64,000 nt of DNA from Laedolimicola ammoniilytica (GTDB taxonomy: Bacteria > Bacillota > Clostridia > Lachnospirales > Lachnospiraceae), in NCBI RefSeq assembly GCF_025567165.1, contig NZ_JAOQKC010000007.1, forward strand, positions 62,001 to 126,000. The letters run 5' to 3'. Both the position numbers and the translations under genes were made by a program. Within the stretch, counting starts at the first letter, position 1. The number at the start of each line of letters is the position of its first letter. The notes under the pieces were generated by a model, which did not search any database, was not told the origin of the DNA, and was given only the letters and a program-made list of their open reading frames with translations. Shown piece after piece: positions 1 to 8,811 of this stretch.

Positions 1-3000
1 CTCCCATTCGCCGTTTACCTTATCCGCATCCTTTGTATATCGCAGTCCTCCTGTAGCCGTATCCTTCCAGGACGCGCTTTCTCCCAGCTCCTTATCGGAC
101 AGGAGATAGCTGTAGCTGCCGTCTGCGAGAAGATCCTCCAGCAGCAGGCTGCTGCCGGTCAGATGGCTGCTGCCCGGCTTAAAGTTCTCTGTCTGCGGAC
201 TGCCGTCCGCCGTATAATAATCGCTGCTCTTTACCGTCGGATAGGGCAGGACTTCCCTGTCCGCGCTGGTGAAAGGTTTTGTCCTCTCTATTTCCTCGTA
301 AATCGTCTCATTCCCGCCGACAAGCGGAATCGCCTTTACCGTCGCCTTCGCGCCATCAAAATCCAGAATTGCTTTCTGTCCTGCCGCGTCGATGACCGCC
401 CTTTTCCAGTCCTCCGCGTTCGGGTTCCCTGTGGTATTATAAATCAGCTTCAGATCCGATAAATCGATTCCGGCTGGGGACTGAAGCTTCAGCACAATGT
501 GATCCACCAGGCTTCCTCCCGCCTCGCGTTCCACAGACCAGGAAGCCTCGCCCTGATAAAAGACCGGCTTTGTATCCGAGGAAAGATACGGATACCGGGT
601 CGTCAGCGCTGTCCCGTCCGCGGCCGTTTCCACATAATGGTAGTAGCCGTCTGTGGCATAGACAGACTGCCTCTGATAATAGCCGCTTTTTCCCAGCTCA
701 ATCGCGCCCTCCACGCCTGTGTTCTTTGCATAATAAGTCTCGTACTGGGCGTCTCCCAGGCTCTTTCTGCCCTTATAGACAATCTGCCAGGTAAGCGCGC
801 GGGAGGGATTCTTCTCTGCCATCACGCTTATCTTTTCATTCTTGGGAGTTCCATAGGTGAAACTGTTTTCCGCATAGACCAGCCAGCCCAGATCAAACAG
901 GCTTTCCTGACTGTTTTTCGCCGTATAACGGGTAAAGCTCTTCCAATTTTGCCACATTGTATCCGGTTTCGCGCTCATTCCCAGCTTTACTTCTTTAACA
1001 TTTACAGTTGTTCCCAGTTCGCTTTTATCGTTTACCGTTGTTACAATCACCCGATCCAGCCTTACGTTTCCTGCCCCGGATACCAGTCCGGAATGCACGG
1101 TTCTCGATCCTGTCGCCTCCGGAACCGTCAGCGAGCTGTTCATATAGAGATCCGTAATGCTTCCGCTGACGCTGCCGCCGACTCCGCCCAGCGTCATCTC
1201 CGTCTGATTTCCCGCGCTGTCAAGAATTCCCCGCAGATTCAGAGACAGGCGGCTTTCTGTGATACTTCCTGCGCTCTGTCCGGCCAGTGCCCCTGCAGTC
1301 AGATTCTGGGCTGTATAGATCGGATTGCTTTCCGTTACATTTTTGATCACGGAGTTGCCGCTTGCCACCACTTCCTTGTCATAGGCGTAGGTTACGATAG
1401 ACGTCGTGCGGATCTCTGTCGCTCGGATATCCAGCGCTTCCTCATAGGAACTTGTAAGAGTGCTACTCCAAGTTACTGTTTTTTCCAGTTTAACCTTGCC
1501 GCCGGCTGCTATGAGATTACTTGTATAACTCTTATTTTTTAAAGAGCCTGCATTGATGGTATAAGCTCCTGTGGCCCAGTTGCTACCTGCGCTTATCGTC
1601 CAGTCTTTTTCTGTTAATGTGGCCGGATCGATATACAGAACGTTGCTTCCCGTATTTTCCAGGGTCAGATGGTAGGTGACGCTTCCCTCTTTCTTTATGT
1701 AGGAATTATCCGCAGACAGCGTGGCCTTCAAGGCTCCCTTTGTCTGGCTGCCGGGAGCCGCGCTGCCGCTTCCGATAATTTCGGTACGGACGTCGGCCTG
1801 AGCGGCGCATTCCATAGAACCGGAAAGCTCACGATAGGCAGTAAAGGATATTTCCAGCGGATCCAAAGAGCTGTAGGGTGCCGCTCTGTAACAGAAGTAC
1901 GCTGTCGTTCCTGCAGATAGATCATAGGAAGTCCCTGCCGCCGACGCTACTGCCGACGCTGCTGCCTCCGCCGTCATTCCCCAGCCTCCGGCTTCCGATG
2001 ACGTCAGTCTAAAGGGCATTCCGGTTCCTGGAGTCAGCTCTACTTTATAAACCACCGCAAGGCTTCCGTCTGCCTGTACAGCCTCCAGACCGGGCGCGCT
2101 CACTTTTATCCCGAGCTGCCGTTCCGCTATGGTCGTATTTGTCTTACTCTGTTCCTTTTTTACACTCTGAAACAGAGCTGTGGTCTCCGTGGTCGGCTGG
2201 CAGACATATTTTTTTTCTCCGTTGCTTCCCACGGTATACACGCTGAAGATGGCCCCATGGGTGGGAGCCGTACTGCCATTCACCGGATAGGACACGGTAA
2301 TGGTTTTCTCTCCTGTCCCGGAAACCTGCTGCTTGGTATCTGTTCCAAGTCCTTCCACGATGTGGCCGCCCCAGTCGCTGCTTGGGGTCGCTGTCTCCAC
2401 CCAGGTTGTTCCGTCCGCGGGCGCCTGTATCGTCAGCTTATATGTCAGTTTTGCAGAAGCAGAAGCAGAATCCGTAAGCTTCGGCACCGAGATGGTGAAT
2501 TTTAGAGTTCCCGCCGAAACTGCCGGGGAGACTGCCTCTGCCGGGGCTTCTTCGGACAGCTGGGACTCTCCGCCCTCCCCCGGTGCGGGAGTTGGCGTCA
2601 CGGTCGCATCTGCCAGCGTTACCGAGCCCGTCGCTTTTTCTGTCTCAATCGCCTGTCCGGAAGCTGTCGCCGAGGCCGAGAACTCTGCCGTAACCGTTGT
2701 TTTTTTATTTCCTGTTTTTTCCAGTGTCAGTGTCCTGCTTTCCCCCTTTGGAAGCGCTGCAAAGGTGACGGTCTGGGATCCTGTCGTTCCTCCATCTGCA
2801 TTTGTCACAGTCGTCCTATAAGGAAGCTTCAGACTCACATTGGAAAGTGTCTCTGTATGATGATTTGTTATTATTACTGTAAAAACTGCCGTAGTTTCCG
2901 ACGCTTCCTTCTGCTCTGCGCTAACCGTTAGCTTCAGCGCCCCTTCTGCCACTGCCGGGTTCTCTACCTCAGCTCCTGTCTTACTCGTTCCATCTGCCAG

Positions 3001-4431
3001 GACGGTCTTTGCCGTAACCTCTGCCGTAACCTTCTGGGACGGCGTTCCCGTATGCACTGCCGCCTGGAAGGTGAGATCTTTCTGTGTCTCTGCGCTGTGT
3101 GTTCCATGATAGGTATAGGTCACTGTCTTCGGATTCGTACTGTCTCCTATGCTGCTTATGGTAACCGTCTGCAGACTGTTTCCGTTTGCGCCGCCTCTCC
3201 AGTCTCCGGCCTCTCCGGCCGTCAGGGTTGCTTTATCAATCTCTGCGCCCGCTTCTACTGCCTGCAGGGTAACCGTACAGGTTATGGTATAGCTGCCGTC
3301 ATCACCGTATACAACCTGATCGGGCGCGGACACTGTCATGGAAAGAAGCTCGCCCACCTTCGTATTATACGCCGTATCTGTGGTCGTTTTCTGTACCGGA
3401 AGCGTCACAGCAACCTTCGCTTCTTCCAGTTCTGTGGCCTCTGTTTTCTTGGCTTCTCCTACCTTGTAATAATAATAATGCGGTGTGACATTATTTTCTG
3501 ATATCTGTTCCGCATGGTCCGCGCCTTTCTGACGGACGGTCATTTCCTCGCCGTCCAGAAGGATCTGGTCCAGCCGGCCCTTATCCGTCAGAGTACCGCA
3601 AATCACGCCAAAATAATCTGTGGCGGAGGCAGCCGTAGGGGTATAGGTCGTGACGCTGCTATCCAGGGCGTCGCTCTGGTAACGTTTGTATTCATTGGCG
3701 CCCGGGGTTTTCTCCGCTACCTCTTGATCCCCAACAAGCCATACGGTCGTATAATTATCAATGCTGCGATAGGCGTCCAGCTCCTCCGTTTCTTCGCTTA
3801 TTTCGCTGACGATTTTGTCTTTTTCTATCGTAAGTCCCCGATCCGCACTGGTCTGCTGCTTCTGGGGACTTCCTGCTGTCATTCCCGCATAAGAGGTTCT
3901 GGTGTAGGAAGCATCCGTATCCTTCACGTCCACAACCAGCTTCTTTACGGTTCCCGATACCGTTCCGAACAGGGCTCCCTGGGATACGGAATCTGAATTT
4001 TTTTTCGTATCGTCTTTCCTTTCATCCGCCGTGCCGGTTCCGGTGCTGTCGCTGATCTGCAGCTTCTCCACCGTCACCACATGCCCGTTGCCGTCAAAAG
4101 TACCCTCAAAGGTACCTGTAGCCGCCGCTGTGATTTCTACAGCTAGATCTTTTTCCAGGCGGAAGGTCAACCCTTTTGTCCCCTGCGTGGCATTTCCAAG
4201 AGCCCGTAATTCTTCTGCTTTCTTTATCAGATAAATTTTTTCGTTATTCTCGTTTTCATACTCGAAGTCCAGCTTCCCTGCCGCTCCCAGATTGAGCTCT
4301 TCCGCCCGGGCTCCGACTCCCAGACTCAGGGCCAGCACCAGGGCTGCCCCCGCCAGGCAGACCGCGCCGCCCGCCAGGTAGCCCTTCCTTCCGTTTTTCC
4401 CATGTTGTTTCAACCATTCTTTTATTTTCAT
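1..4431 (-). CDS. Giant secreted surface protein, 3' end outside window
   Basis: An open minus-strand frame runs without a stop for 1,477 codons and leaves the window at base 1, so the C-terminus is missing. The start ATG at 4431 follows GGAGGCGG by about seven bases; a second in-frame ATG two codons upstream lies too close to that site. Residues 1-45 form a signal peptide (basic start, Ala/Leu-rich core, ARA-EE cleavage-like site). Residues about 110-175 contain GLUG-like beta-helix motifs (GTFDGNGH, GALFGTVSGTVKKL). Several repeated Ig/CARDB-like beta-sandwich segments follow, with a Pro/Glu linker near 610-625. GLUG-like motifs return near 1045-1090 (GALAGQSAGSITES). It starts 24 bases after the second AAA+ ATPase stop, so it is the last visible gene of that operon. 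I infer an adhesin or surface scaffold; a cell-wall anchor may lie beyond the window. Confidence 0.85.
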   Translation of the reverse strand, partial: MKIKEWLKQHGKNGRKGYLAGGAVCLAGAALVLALSLGVGARAEELNLGAAGKLDFEYENENNEKIYLIKKAEELRALGNATQGTKGLTFRLEKDLAVEITAAATGTFEGTFDGNGHVVTVEKLQISDSTGTGTADERKDDTKKNSDSVSQGALFGTVSGTVKKLVVDVKDTDASYTRTSYAGMTAGSPQKQQTSADRGLTIEKDKIVSEISEETEELDAYRSIDNYTTVWLVGDQEVAEKTPGANEYKRYQSDALDSSVTTYTPTAASATDYFGVICGTLTDKGRLDQILLDGEEMTVRQKGADHAEQISENNVTPHYYYYKVGEAKKTEATELEEAKVAVTLPVQKTTTDTAYNTKVGELLSMTVSAPDQVVYGDDGSYTITCTVTLQAVEAGAEIDKATLTAGEAGDWRGGANGNSLQTVTISSIGDSTNPKTVTYTYHGTHSAETQKDLTFQAAVHTGTPSQKVTAEVTAKTVLADGTSKTGAEVENPAVAEGALKLTVSAEQKEASETTAVFTVIITNHHTETLSNVSLKLPYRTTVTNADGGTTGSQTVTFAALPKGESRTLTLEKTGNKKTTVTAEFSASATASGQAIETEKATGSVTLADATVTPTPAPGEGGESQLSEEAPAEAVSPAVSAGTLKFTISVPKLTDSASASAKLTYKLTIQAPADGTTWVETATPSSDWGGHIVEGLGTDTKQQVSGTGEKTITVSYPVNGSTAPTHGAIFSVYTVGSNGEKKYVCQPTTETTALFQSVKKEQSKTNTTIAERQLGIKVSAPGLEAVQADGSLAVVYKVELTPGTGMPFRLTSSEAGGWGMTAEAAASAVASAAGTSYDLSAGTTAYFCYRAAPYSSLDPLEISFTAYRELSGSMECAAQADVRTEIIGSGSAAPGSQTKGALKATLSADNSYIKKEGSVTYHLTLENTGSNVLYIDPATLTEKDWTISAGSNWATGAYTINAGSLKNKSYTSNLIAAGGKVKLEKTVTWSSTLTSSYEEALDIRATEIRTTSIVTYAYDKEVVASGNSVIKNVTESNPIYTAQNLTAGALAGQSAGSITESRLSLNLRGILDSAGNQTEMTLGGVGGSVSGSITDLYMNSSLTVPEATGSRTVHSGLVSGAGNVRLDRVIVTTVNDKSELGTTVNVKEVKLGMSAKPDTMWQNWKSFTRYTAKNSQESLFDLGWLVYAENSFTYGTPKNEKISVMAEKNPSRALTWQIVYKGRKSLGDAQYETYYAKNTGVEGAIELGKSGYYQRQSVYATDGYYHYVETAADGTALTTRYPYLSSDTKPVFYQGEASWSVEREAGGSLVDHIVLKLQSPAGIDLSDLKLIYNTTGNPNAEDWKRAVIDAAGQKAILDFDGAKATVKAIPLVGGNETIYEEIERTKPFTSADREVLPYPTVKSSDYYTADGSPQTENFKPGSSHLTGSSLLLEDLLADGSYSYLLSDKELGESASWKDTATGGLRYTKDADKVNGEWE

Positions 4432-4455
4432 CTGCATCCGCCTCCGAAAATCGTT

Positions 4456-6282
4456 CTATCTGAAAGCATCCAGCAGCTCCCTCTGGGAAGCGCTGAAATT
4501 TTTGCCCTGCTTTTCGTATTCATTCCTGATGCTGTCCATCAGGTGCCGCATCTGTACCTCCGTGCCTTCCGCAGCCGCCAGAAGTGCTCCGTGAAGCGCC
4601 GCGTTCTTGATGGAAGCGCCGGACAGCTCAAAGGCCCGGGCCAGCAGCGCCGGATCCAGATCCTCGCCAAGCGGCGTCTCCTCCGGGAAGATACTCTCCC
4701 AGAGCTCCTGCCGCAGCCCTTCGTCCGGCAGTGGAAAATGCACCATATAAGAAATCCTGCGCCGGAACGCGTCGTCGAAGTTCTGCAGCAGGTTGGTGGC
4801 CAGAATGCAGACGCCGCCGTACTGCTCGATCCGCTGGAGCAGGTAGGCTGTCTCCGCGTTGGAATAGCGATCCTGGGCGTCCGACACGTCGCTTCTTCTG
4901 GTGAAAATAGCGTCCGCCTCGTCGAACAGCAGGATACACTCGCTCCGCTCCGCTTCGTCGAAGATCTGACCGATATTTTTCTGGGTTTCCCCGATATATT
5001 TGCTGATCAGCTGAGACAGATCCACCCGGTACAGAGGAAGTCCCAGCTCTGCGGCCAGTACCTGGGCCGCCATGGTTTTGCCGGTTCCCGGCGCGCCGTA
5101 AAACAGCACCGAGATCCCATTGCCGTAAGAAAATTTCTGTCCAAAGCCCCACTGCTCCAGAACGCGCCCCCGGGCGCTGATCATTCTGCAGATCTCCCTA
5201 AGCTTCCCATACTGGGCAGCCGGAAGCTTCAGCTCCGAAAAGCTCCGGTTGGCCGGAAGGAGCTGAAGCCGTCCGCCCTCCACAGGCGGCAGAAGCTTCC
5301 GGGCGTCCGTCGGGCCAAGCAGAAGCTCCGCCCGGAGACTGTAAAGATACTTAAGATACGCGCCGGTGGGCAGCTGCCGTCCGGTCAGTGTTTCCTCCGT
5401 CATACCCTCCGGGAGCCGGCCAAGGCAGCCCCCCAGCACCTCCCGGGCCATCTGAAGCTTCCCGCTCCGGTCGGGCTTTTCCAGGAACCGCGTGATCACT
5501 CCGGCTCTTCCGTCTTCCCGAAGCGTCCGGCTGCTCTCCCGAATCAGTCCATAAAAGGAAAATTTTTCCTCCGTCCAGGTGAGAAGCCGTCCACGCTCCT
5601 CTTTTCCCAGACGGATGCAGAAAAACGCATTGTACAGGCGGGCGCAGAGCACGCAGGCGTTCTGTTCCTCCGCCGTGGCCCGGAAGCAGTCTCCCTCGGC
5701 CAGGAGTAAGGTCAGCCCCTGCCGGAGCGCAATCCGCTCCATGGCAAATTCCCGGCCGCTGCCAGACTCGCCCGCCAGACAGAGGCAGAAAGGCTCCTGC
5801 AGGTCGGCCAGCCGGAAGATGGCGTCGCTCTCCTGAAGAAGGGCATCCAGCCCGTAAGCGGTCTCCTCCTCCGGGAGCCGCAGGCTCAAGCCCTCGGGAA
5901 GCTCCGGGATCTCGCCCTCCAGCCACCCGGTCAGCACCGGCGACAGACGTATCCCCTCCTCCCGCTGCACATACCAGATGGAAAGTCCGTTCTCCATCCC
6001 AACCGCAAGCTCCTCCTGGAGCTGCAGAAATTCCTTTTCCGACAGGGTCTCCTTCCGGCTTCCCAGACCCCAGAGCACCGCGATCAGCTGTTCCTCTTCT
6101 CCGCTCCAGTTAAGGCGCGCCGCCGCCTCTGCCCAGGGGAAAAAGCTGTCCGTATCCTCCGCTTCCCTGCGTGCCGTCCGGATCGCCTTCGAAAGATCCT
6201 CTGCCTTTTCCGCCCCCCGGCTCCTTGCATATTCTCTGCCTGCGTTTTTCAGGCGCTGATTCAGCATCTGTGTATATCTCAT
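4456..6282 (-). CDS. AAA+ ATPase, eCIS (Afp15)-like, second copy
   Basis: The 608-residue protein has an N-terminal helical part, a degenerate P-loop near residues 171-178 (GESGSGRE, Lys replaced by Arg), and a canonical C-terminal AAA+ core. The core has Walker A GAPGTGKT with Lys402, Walker B LLFDEAD near 450, and a sensor segment ILATNLLQNFDDAFRRR with an arginine-finger-like run. The arrangement matches AAA+ ATPases found in extracellular contractile injection system clusters, where their role is poorly defined but thought to involve assembly or loading. The start ATG overlaps the stop of the upstream gene as ATGA, showing translational coupling. It is a diverged paralogue of the ATPase at 8812-10989. 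The family call rests on motif pattern and is an inference. Confidence 0.85.
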   Translation of the reverse strand: MRYTQMLNQRLKNAGREYARSRGAEKAEDLSKAIRTARREAEDTDSFFPWAEAAARLNWSGEEEQLIAVLWGLGSRKETLSEKEFLQLQEELAVGMENGLSIWYVQREEGIRLSPVLTGWLEGEIPELPEGLSLRLPEEETAYGLDALLQESDAIFRLADLQEPFCLCLAGESGSGREFAMERIALRQGLTLLLAEGDCFRATAEEQNACVLCARLYNAFFCIRLGKEERGRLLTWTEEKFSFYGLIRESSRTLREDGRAGVITRFLEKPDRSGKLQMAREVLGGCLGRLPEGMTEETLTGRQLPTGAYLKYLYSLRAELLLGPTDARKLLPPVEGGRLQLLPANRSFSELKLPAAQYGKLREICRMISARGRVLEQWGFGQKFSYGNGISVLFYGAPGTGKTMAAQVLAAELGLPLYRVDLSQLISKYIGETQKNIGQIFDEAERSECILLFDEADAIFTRRSDVSDAQDRYSNAETAYLLQRIEQYGGVCILATNLLQNFDDAFRRRISYMVHFPLPDEGLRQELWESIFPEETPLGEDLDPALLARAFELSGASIKNAALHGALLAAAEGTEVQMRHLMDSIRNEYEKQGKNFSASQRELLDAFR

Positions 6283-6818
6283 CCGTTCTCCCGTCTGCTC
6301 TTCATCTCATCGTTGGCTTTTCTCAGGGCTCCAAGGGCTATATCGTAGCCGGTGCCCATCTCCAGAATGGCGTCGGCCACCAGCCCCTCGTCAAAAGGCT
6401 CCTCCGGCATGCCGGACACCATGATGCGGTACTGGACGCCCTCGGTCTCCTGGCCGTCCACCGGCCCCAGGAAGAAGCAGCCCAGCCGTACCCTGCGGTT
6501 CAGCTCATTGAGCATGCTTAAGATCTCTACCCTGTTAAGCTCCGATACATCCTCCTCTATCTGGCTGTAAAACATCAGATAATGGGACAGGCGCTCTTCC
6601 TCCTCGTCCAGCTCCACCAGATAACCCACCGCCAGATGAAGCTCTTCCTCTGTCAGCTCATGATCCTCCGGAAATTCTTCCGCTGTGGGCAGGGATACCA
6701 GAAGTACCGTATCGTCAAAGAGCTTTCCCTTGTCGGCTACCTCTGCCGCAATCTCTGCCTGCGCAAGAAATTCCCTGATCCGTTCAAATTCTGTCCTTTT
6801 TTTCTCCTGTGTCAGCAT
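6279..6818 (-). CDS. Small acidic protein of the ATPase operon, unknown function
   Basis: The 179-residue protein is soluble, acidic and without signal peptide or membrane segment. It opens with a helix (about 1-30), followed by an alternating alpha/beta pattern with a Glu-rich stretch at about 45-70. The size and make-up recall YbjN/secretion-chaperone-like folds, but I see no diagnostic motif and do not assign a function. It has an AGGAGGGG ribosome binding site, starts 10 bases after the stop of the 659-residue gene, and overlaps the second ATPase start by ATGA. Its position between a putative cargo-like protein and an ATPase would fit an adaptor or chaperone role, which is inference only. 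Confidence 0.75.
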   Translation of the reverse strand: MLTQEKKRTEFERIREFLAQAEIAAEVADKGKLFDDTVLLVSLPTAEEFPEDHELTEEELHLAVGYLVELDEEEERLSHYLMFYSQIEEDVSELNRVEILSMLNELNRRVRLGCFFLGPVDGQETEGVQYRIMVSGMPEEPFDEGLVADAILEMGTGYDIALGALRKANDEMKSRRENG

Positions 6819-6828
6819 ACTGCCCCTC

Positions 6829-8808
6829 CTAATCCGGCTGTCCGAACGCGGACGCGATATTTTGCTTCAGCTCTGTCCGATCCTTGCTTCCAATCAGCTC
6901 TGTCATCGTGGCGTCCAGGCCGCTCCGCAGGATTCCATGCAGATGATCCACATTTTTTCCCTGTCTGGCCAGCTGATGGGCCTCCACCTGATCGAGACCT
7001 CTGTCGTCCTTGAAGCCTCCGGCTGTGGCGTCCCATACGGCCGAGGTTCCCACCTCATGCATCCGCTCAATCAGGGAGATTGCCATATCCTCCCGGGTGG
7101 TCGCCTTGTTGTCCGACGTTCCGGCCATATACCGGATACTTTTATAGATGAGAGAACCGCCGCCCCGGGCCAGCTCATAGCTTCCCTCCGCGATTCCGGT
7201 GGCCATGCCCGCCGTATAGAGCCCGGCTCCCGCCATAACTCCTACGCCGGTGGCTGAGGCGATCTCTCCTGCCAGCTTCAGGCCGTTGGCTACCACATTG
7301 GTGCCGCCTGTAATAACGCTTTCCACATTGTGGAGCAGCGCCTTTCTCATCTTCTTTTCTGCCTTATCCGCTTCCCGGTACTGCTCCATGGTCTCCATGG
7401 CCTCCAGCTCCCGCTTCTGGGTCTTCAGACGGATCCGCTCCTCTGGGGAAATGCTTCCCTGACCGTGGATCTTCTCGTCCAGTGCCTGAATTCTCGCGCC
7501 TACGCCATACTGGGCCTCCCGGTAAATGGTATCGTTGCGGGAACGTAAGGAAGCCGCCTTTACGATGCGGATCTTACCGCCCACGCTGTCGTCGCCCTGA
7601 TTTTCTTTGGCAATTTTTCCCAACAGATTCCGGCGCTGCTTATCGATGGCGCTGGACTTATTTCTTACGGTGTAAGCCTGGGCTGCGGTCGTATCCCCGC
7701 TCTTCTCGTATTTCGTTTTCTTATCCACCATGTTCTGGTAAAGCATTTTACAGCGCTTTCGCATATTGTGGTGGAAGATGGAATTGGCCACCACATCGGT
7801 CACGTCCGCCAGCACAGCGGCTGAGTTGCTTACGATACCCAGAATGGAATTGTAGAAAGGAATCATTTTCGTGGCGGGACCAAAGACCGTTCCAAAGCCG
7901 TTGATGATCTCTACGATGTCATGTAACAGCCCCCGGACCACCTGGAAGCGTTCCTGCTTGTCCAGCGTAATCTCCGTTTTATTATCTTTTTCATTTTTGA
8001 TCGCGCCTACGATGGTAATTCCCGTTTTTACACACTTGAGTATCGTAGATACGCCGCTGAATACGGCTCCGGTGATCCCGGCTCCTCCGGTATCCGCATC
8101 CGTCATGTCCTTCATGACCTTCTCCATCTCCTGGATATCGCTGGAATCACCGCCGACGCCGCTGGAACCGGCTCCCACATCCATCGTTCCCGTCAGCTTG
8201 TCGTATACGGTATTCAGACCGGTCTTCCAGTCGGAAAAAGCGTCCTTCACGGCTTCCCAGACTGCCCCCGGCAGATTCTTAAATTTATTTTTCGCAATCT
8301 TCCCTCTGGACTCCTTCAGCTTCTCTTCCTGATTCAGATCCGTCCCGGCGGCAGCCGCTTCTCCCTCCGGTTTGAATTTCCGACCGTCGGTCATAGTCTG
8401 CTCCTTACGGATCAGGGTCTCCAGAGGCGTCTTCCTCTCCTTGCGAATGGTTTCTTTATGGCCCTCCTGCTTCTCCGCCCTGCTGATCCGCTCGTCCGCC
8501 GCCTTCAGGGAAGCGTTCAGGGCGTCCGTCAGAATCTGGGCGTGGGGACTGTTGCCCATGCCCTGCACCAGCTGTTCCCGCATAGCCGCCAAATTCTGAT
8601 ATCCCTTTCGGTCTCCCGCGCCCTGCATCCGCTCCAGCATCTGGATATAATTTCTCGTATATCCCATAGACTGCTGCGCCTGGGCCTCCTGCTGCCGCTT
8701 TTTCTCTTCCTCCGCCGCCTGTCTGGCCTGACCTGCCGCCAGCCGGGCCGCTTCCTTTTTCGCCGTCTTTTTCGCTTTCCGTTCCTGATACCAGTCGCCT
8801 AATCCCAT
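6829..8808 (-). CDS. 659-aa coiled-coil protein with glycine-rich hydrophobic stretches
   Basis: Residues 1-150 are a highly charged Lys/Glu/Ala/Gln-rich coiled coil. Three less polar blocks follow: about 245-280 (GAGITGAVFSGVSTILK), about 310-355 (FGTVFGPATKMIPFYNSIL), and about 510-560, which is glycine- and alanine-rich (GVGVMAGAGLYTAGMATGI). No signal peptide is seen. The pattern of a soluble charged head plus amphipathic or glycine-zipper-like segments is seen in membrane-inserting proteins and toxins, but no family is recognised. It has a strong GGAGGAGGT ribosome binding site, follows the first ATPase by 3 bases and precedes the small acidic protein by 10. It could be a cargo, a membrane-active effector or a structural partner of the ATPases; the sequence alone does not decide. 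Confidence 0.75.
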   Translation of the reverse strand: MGLGDWYQERKAKKTAKKEAARLAAGQARQAAEEEKKRQQEAQAQQSMGYTRNYIQMLERMQGAGDRKGYQNLAAMREQLVQGMGNSPHAQILTDALNASLKAADERISRAEKQEGHKETIRKERKTPLETLIRKEQTMTDGRKFKPEGEAAAAGTDLNQEEKLKESRGKIAKNKFKNLPGAVWEAVKDAFSDWKTGLNTVYDKLTGTMDVGAGSSGVGGDSSDIQEMEKVMKDMTDADTGGAGITGAVFSGVSTILKCVKTGITIVGAIKNEKDNKTEITLDKQERFQVVRGLLHDIVEIINGFGTVFGPATKMIPFYNSILGIVSNSAAVLADVTDVVANSIFHHNMRKRCKMLYQNMVDKKTKYEKSGDTTAAQAYTVRNKSSAIDKQRRNLLGKIAKENQGDDSVGGKIRIVKAASLRSRNDTIYREAQYGVGARIQALDEKIHGQGSISPEERIRLKTQKRELEAMETMEQYREADKAEKKMRKALLHNVESVITGGTNVVANGLKLAGEIASATGVGVMAGAGLYTAGMATGIAEGSYELARGGGSLIYKSIRYMAGTSDNKATTREDMAISLIERMHEVGTSAVWDATAGGFKDDRGLDQVEAHQLARQGKNVDHLHGILRSGLDATMTELIGSKDRTELKQNIASAFGQPD

Positions 8809-8811
8809 ACT

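Noticed and set aside
499..3996. Several plus-strand open frames of 75-347 residues
   Set aside because: They sit opposite a continuous minus-strand frame with signal peptide and repeated domains and show Arg/Cys/Ser-rich shadow composition.
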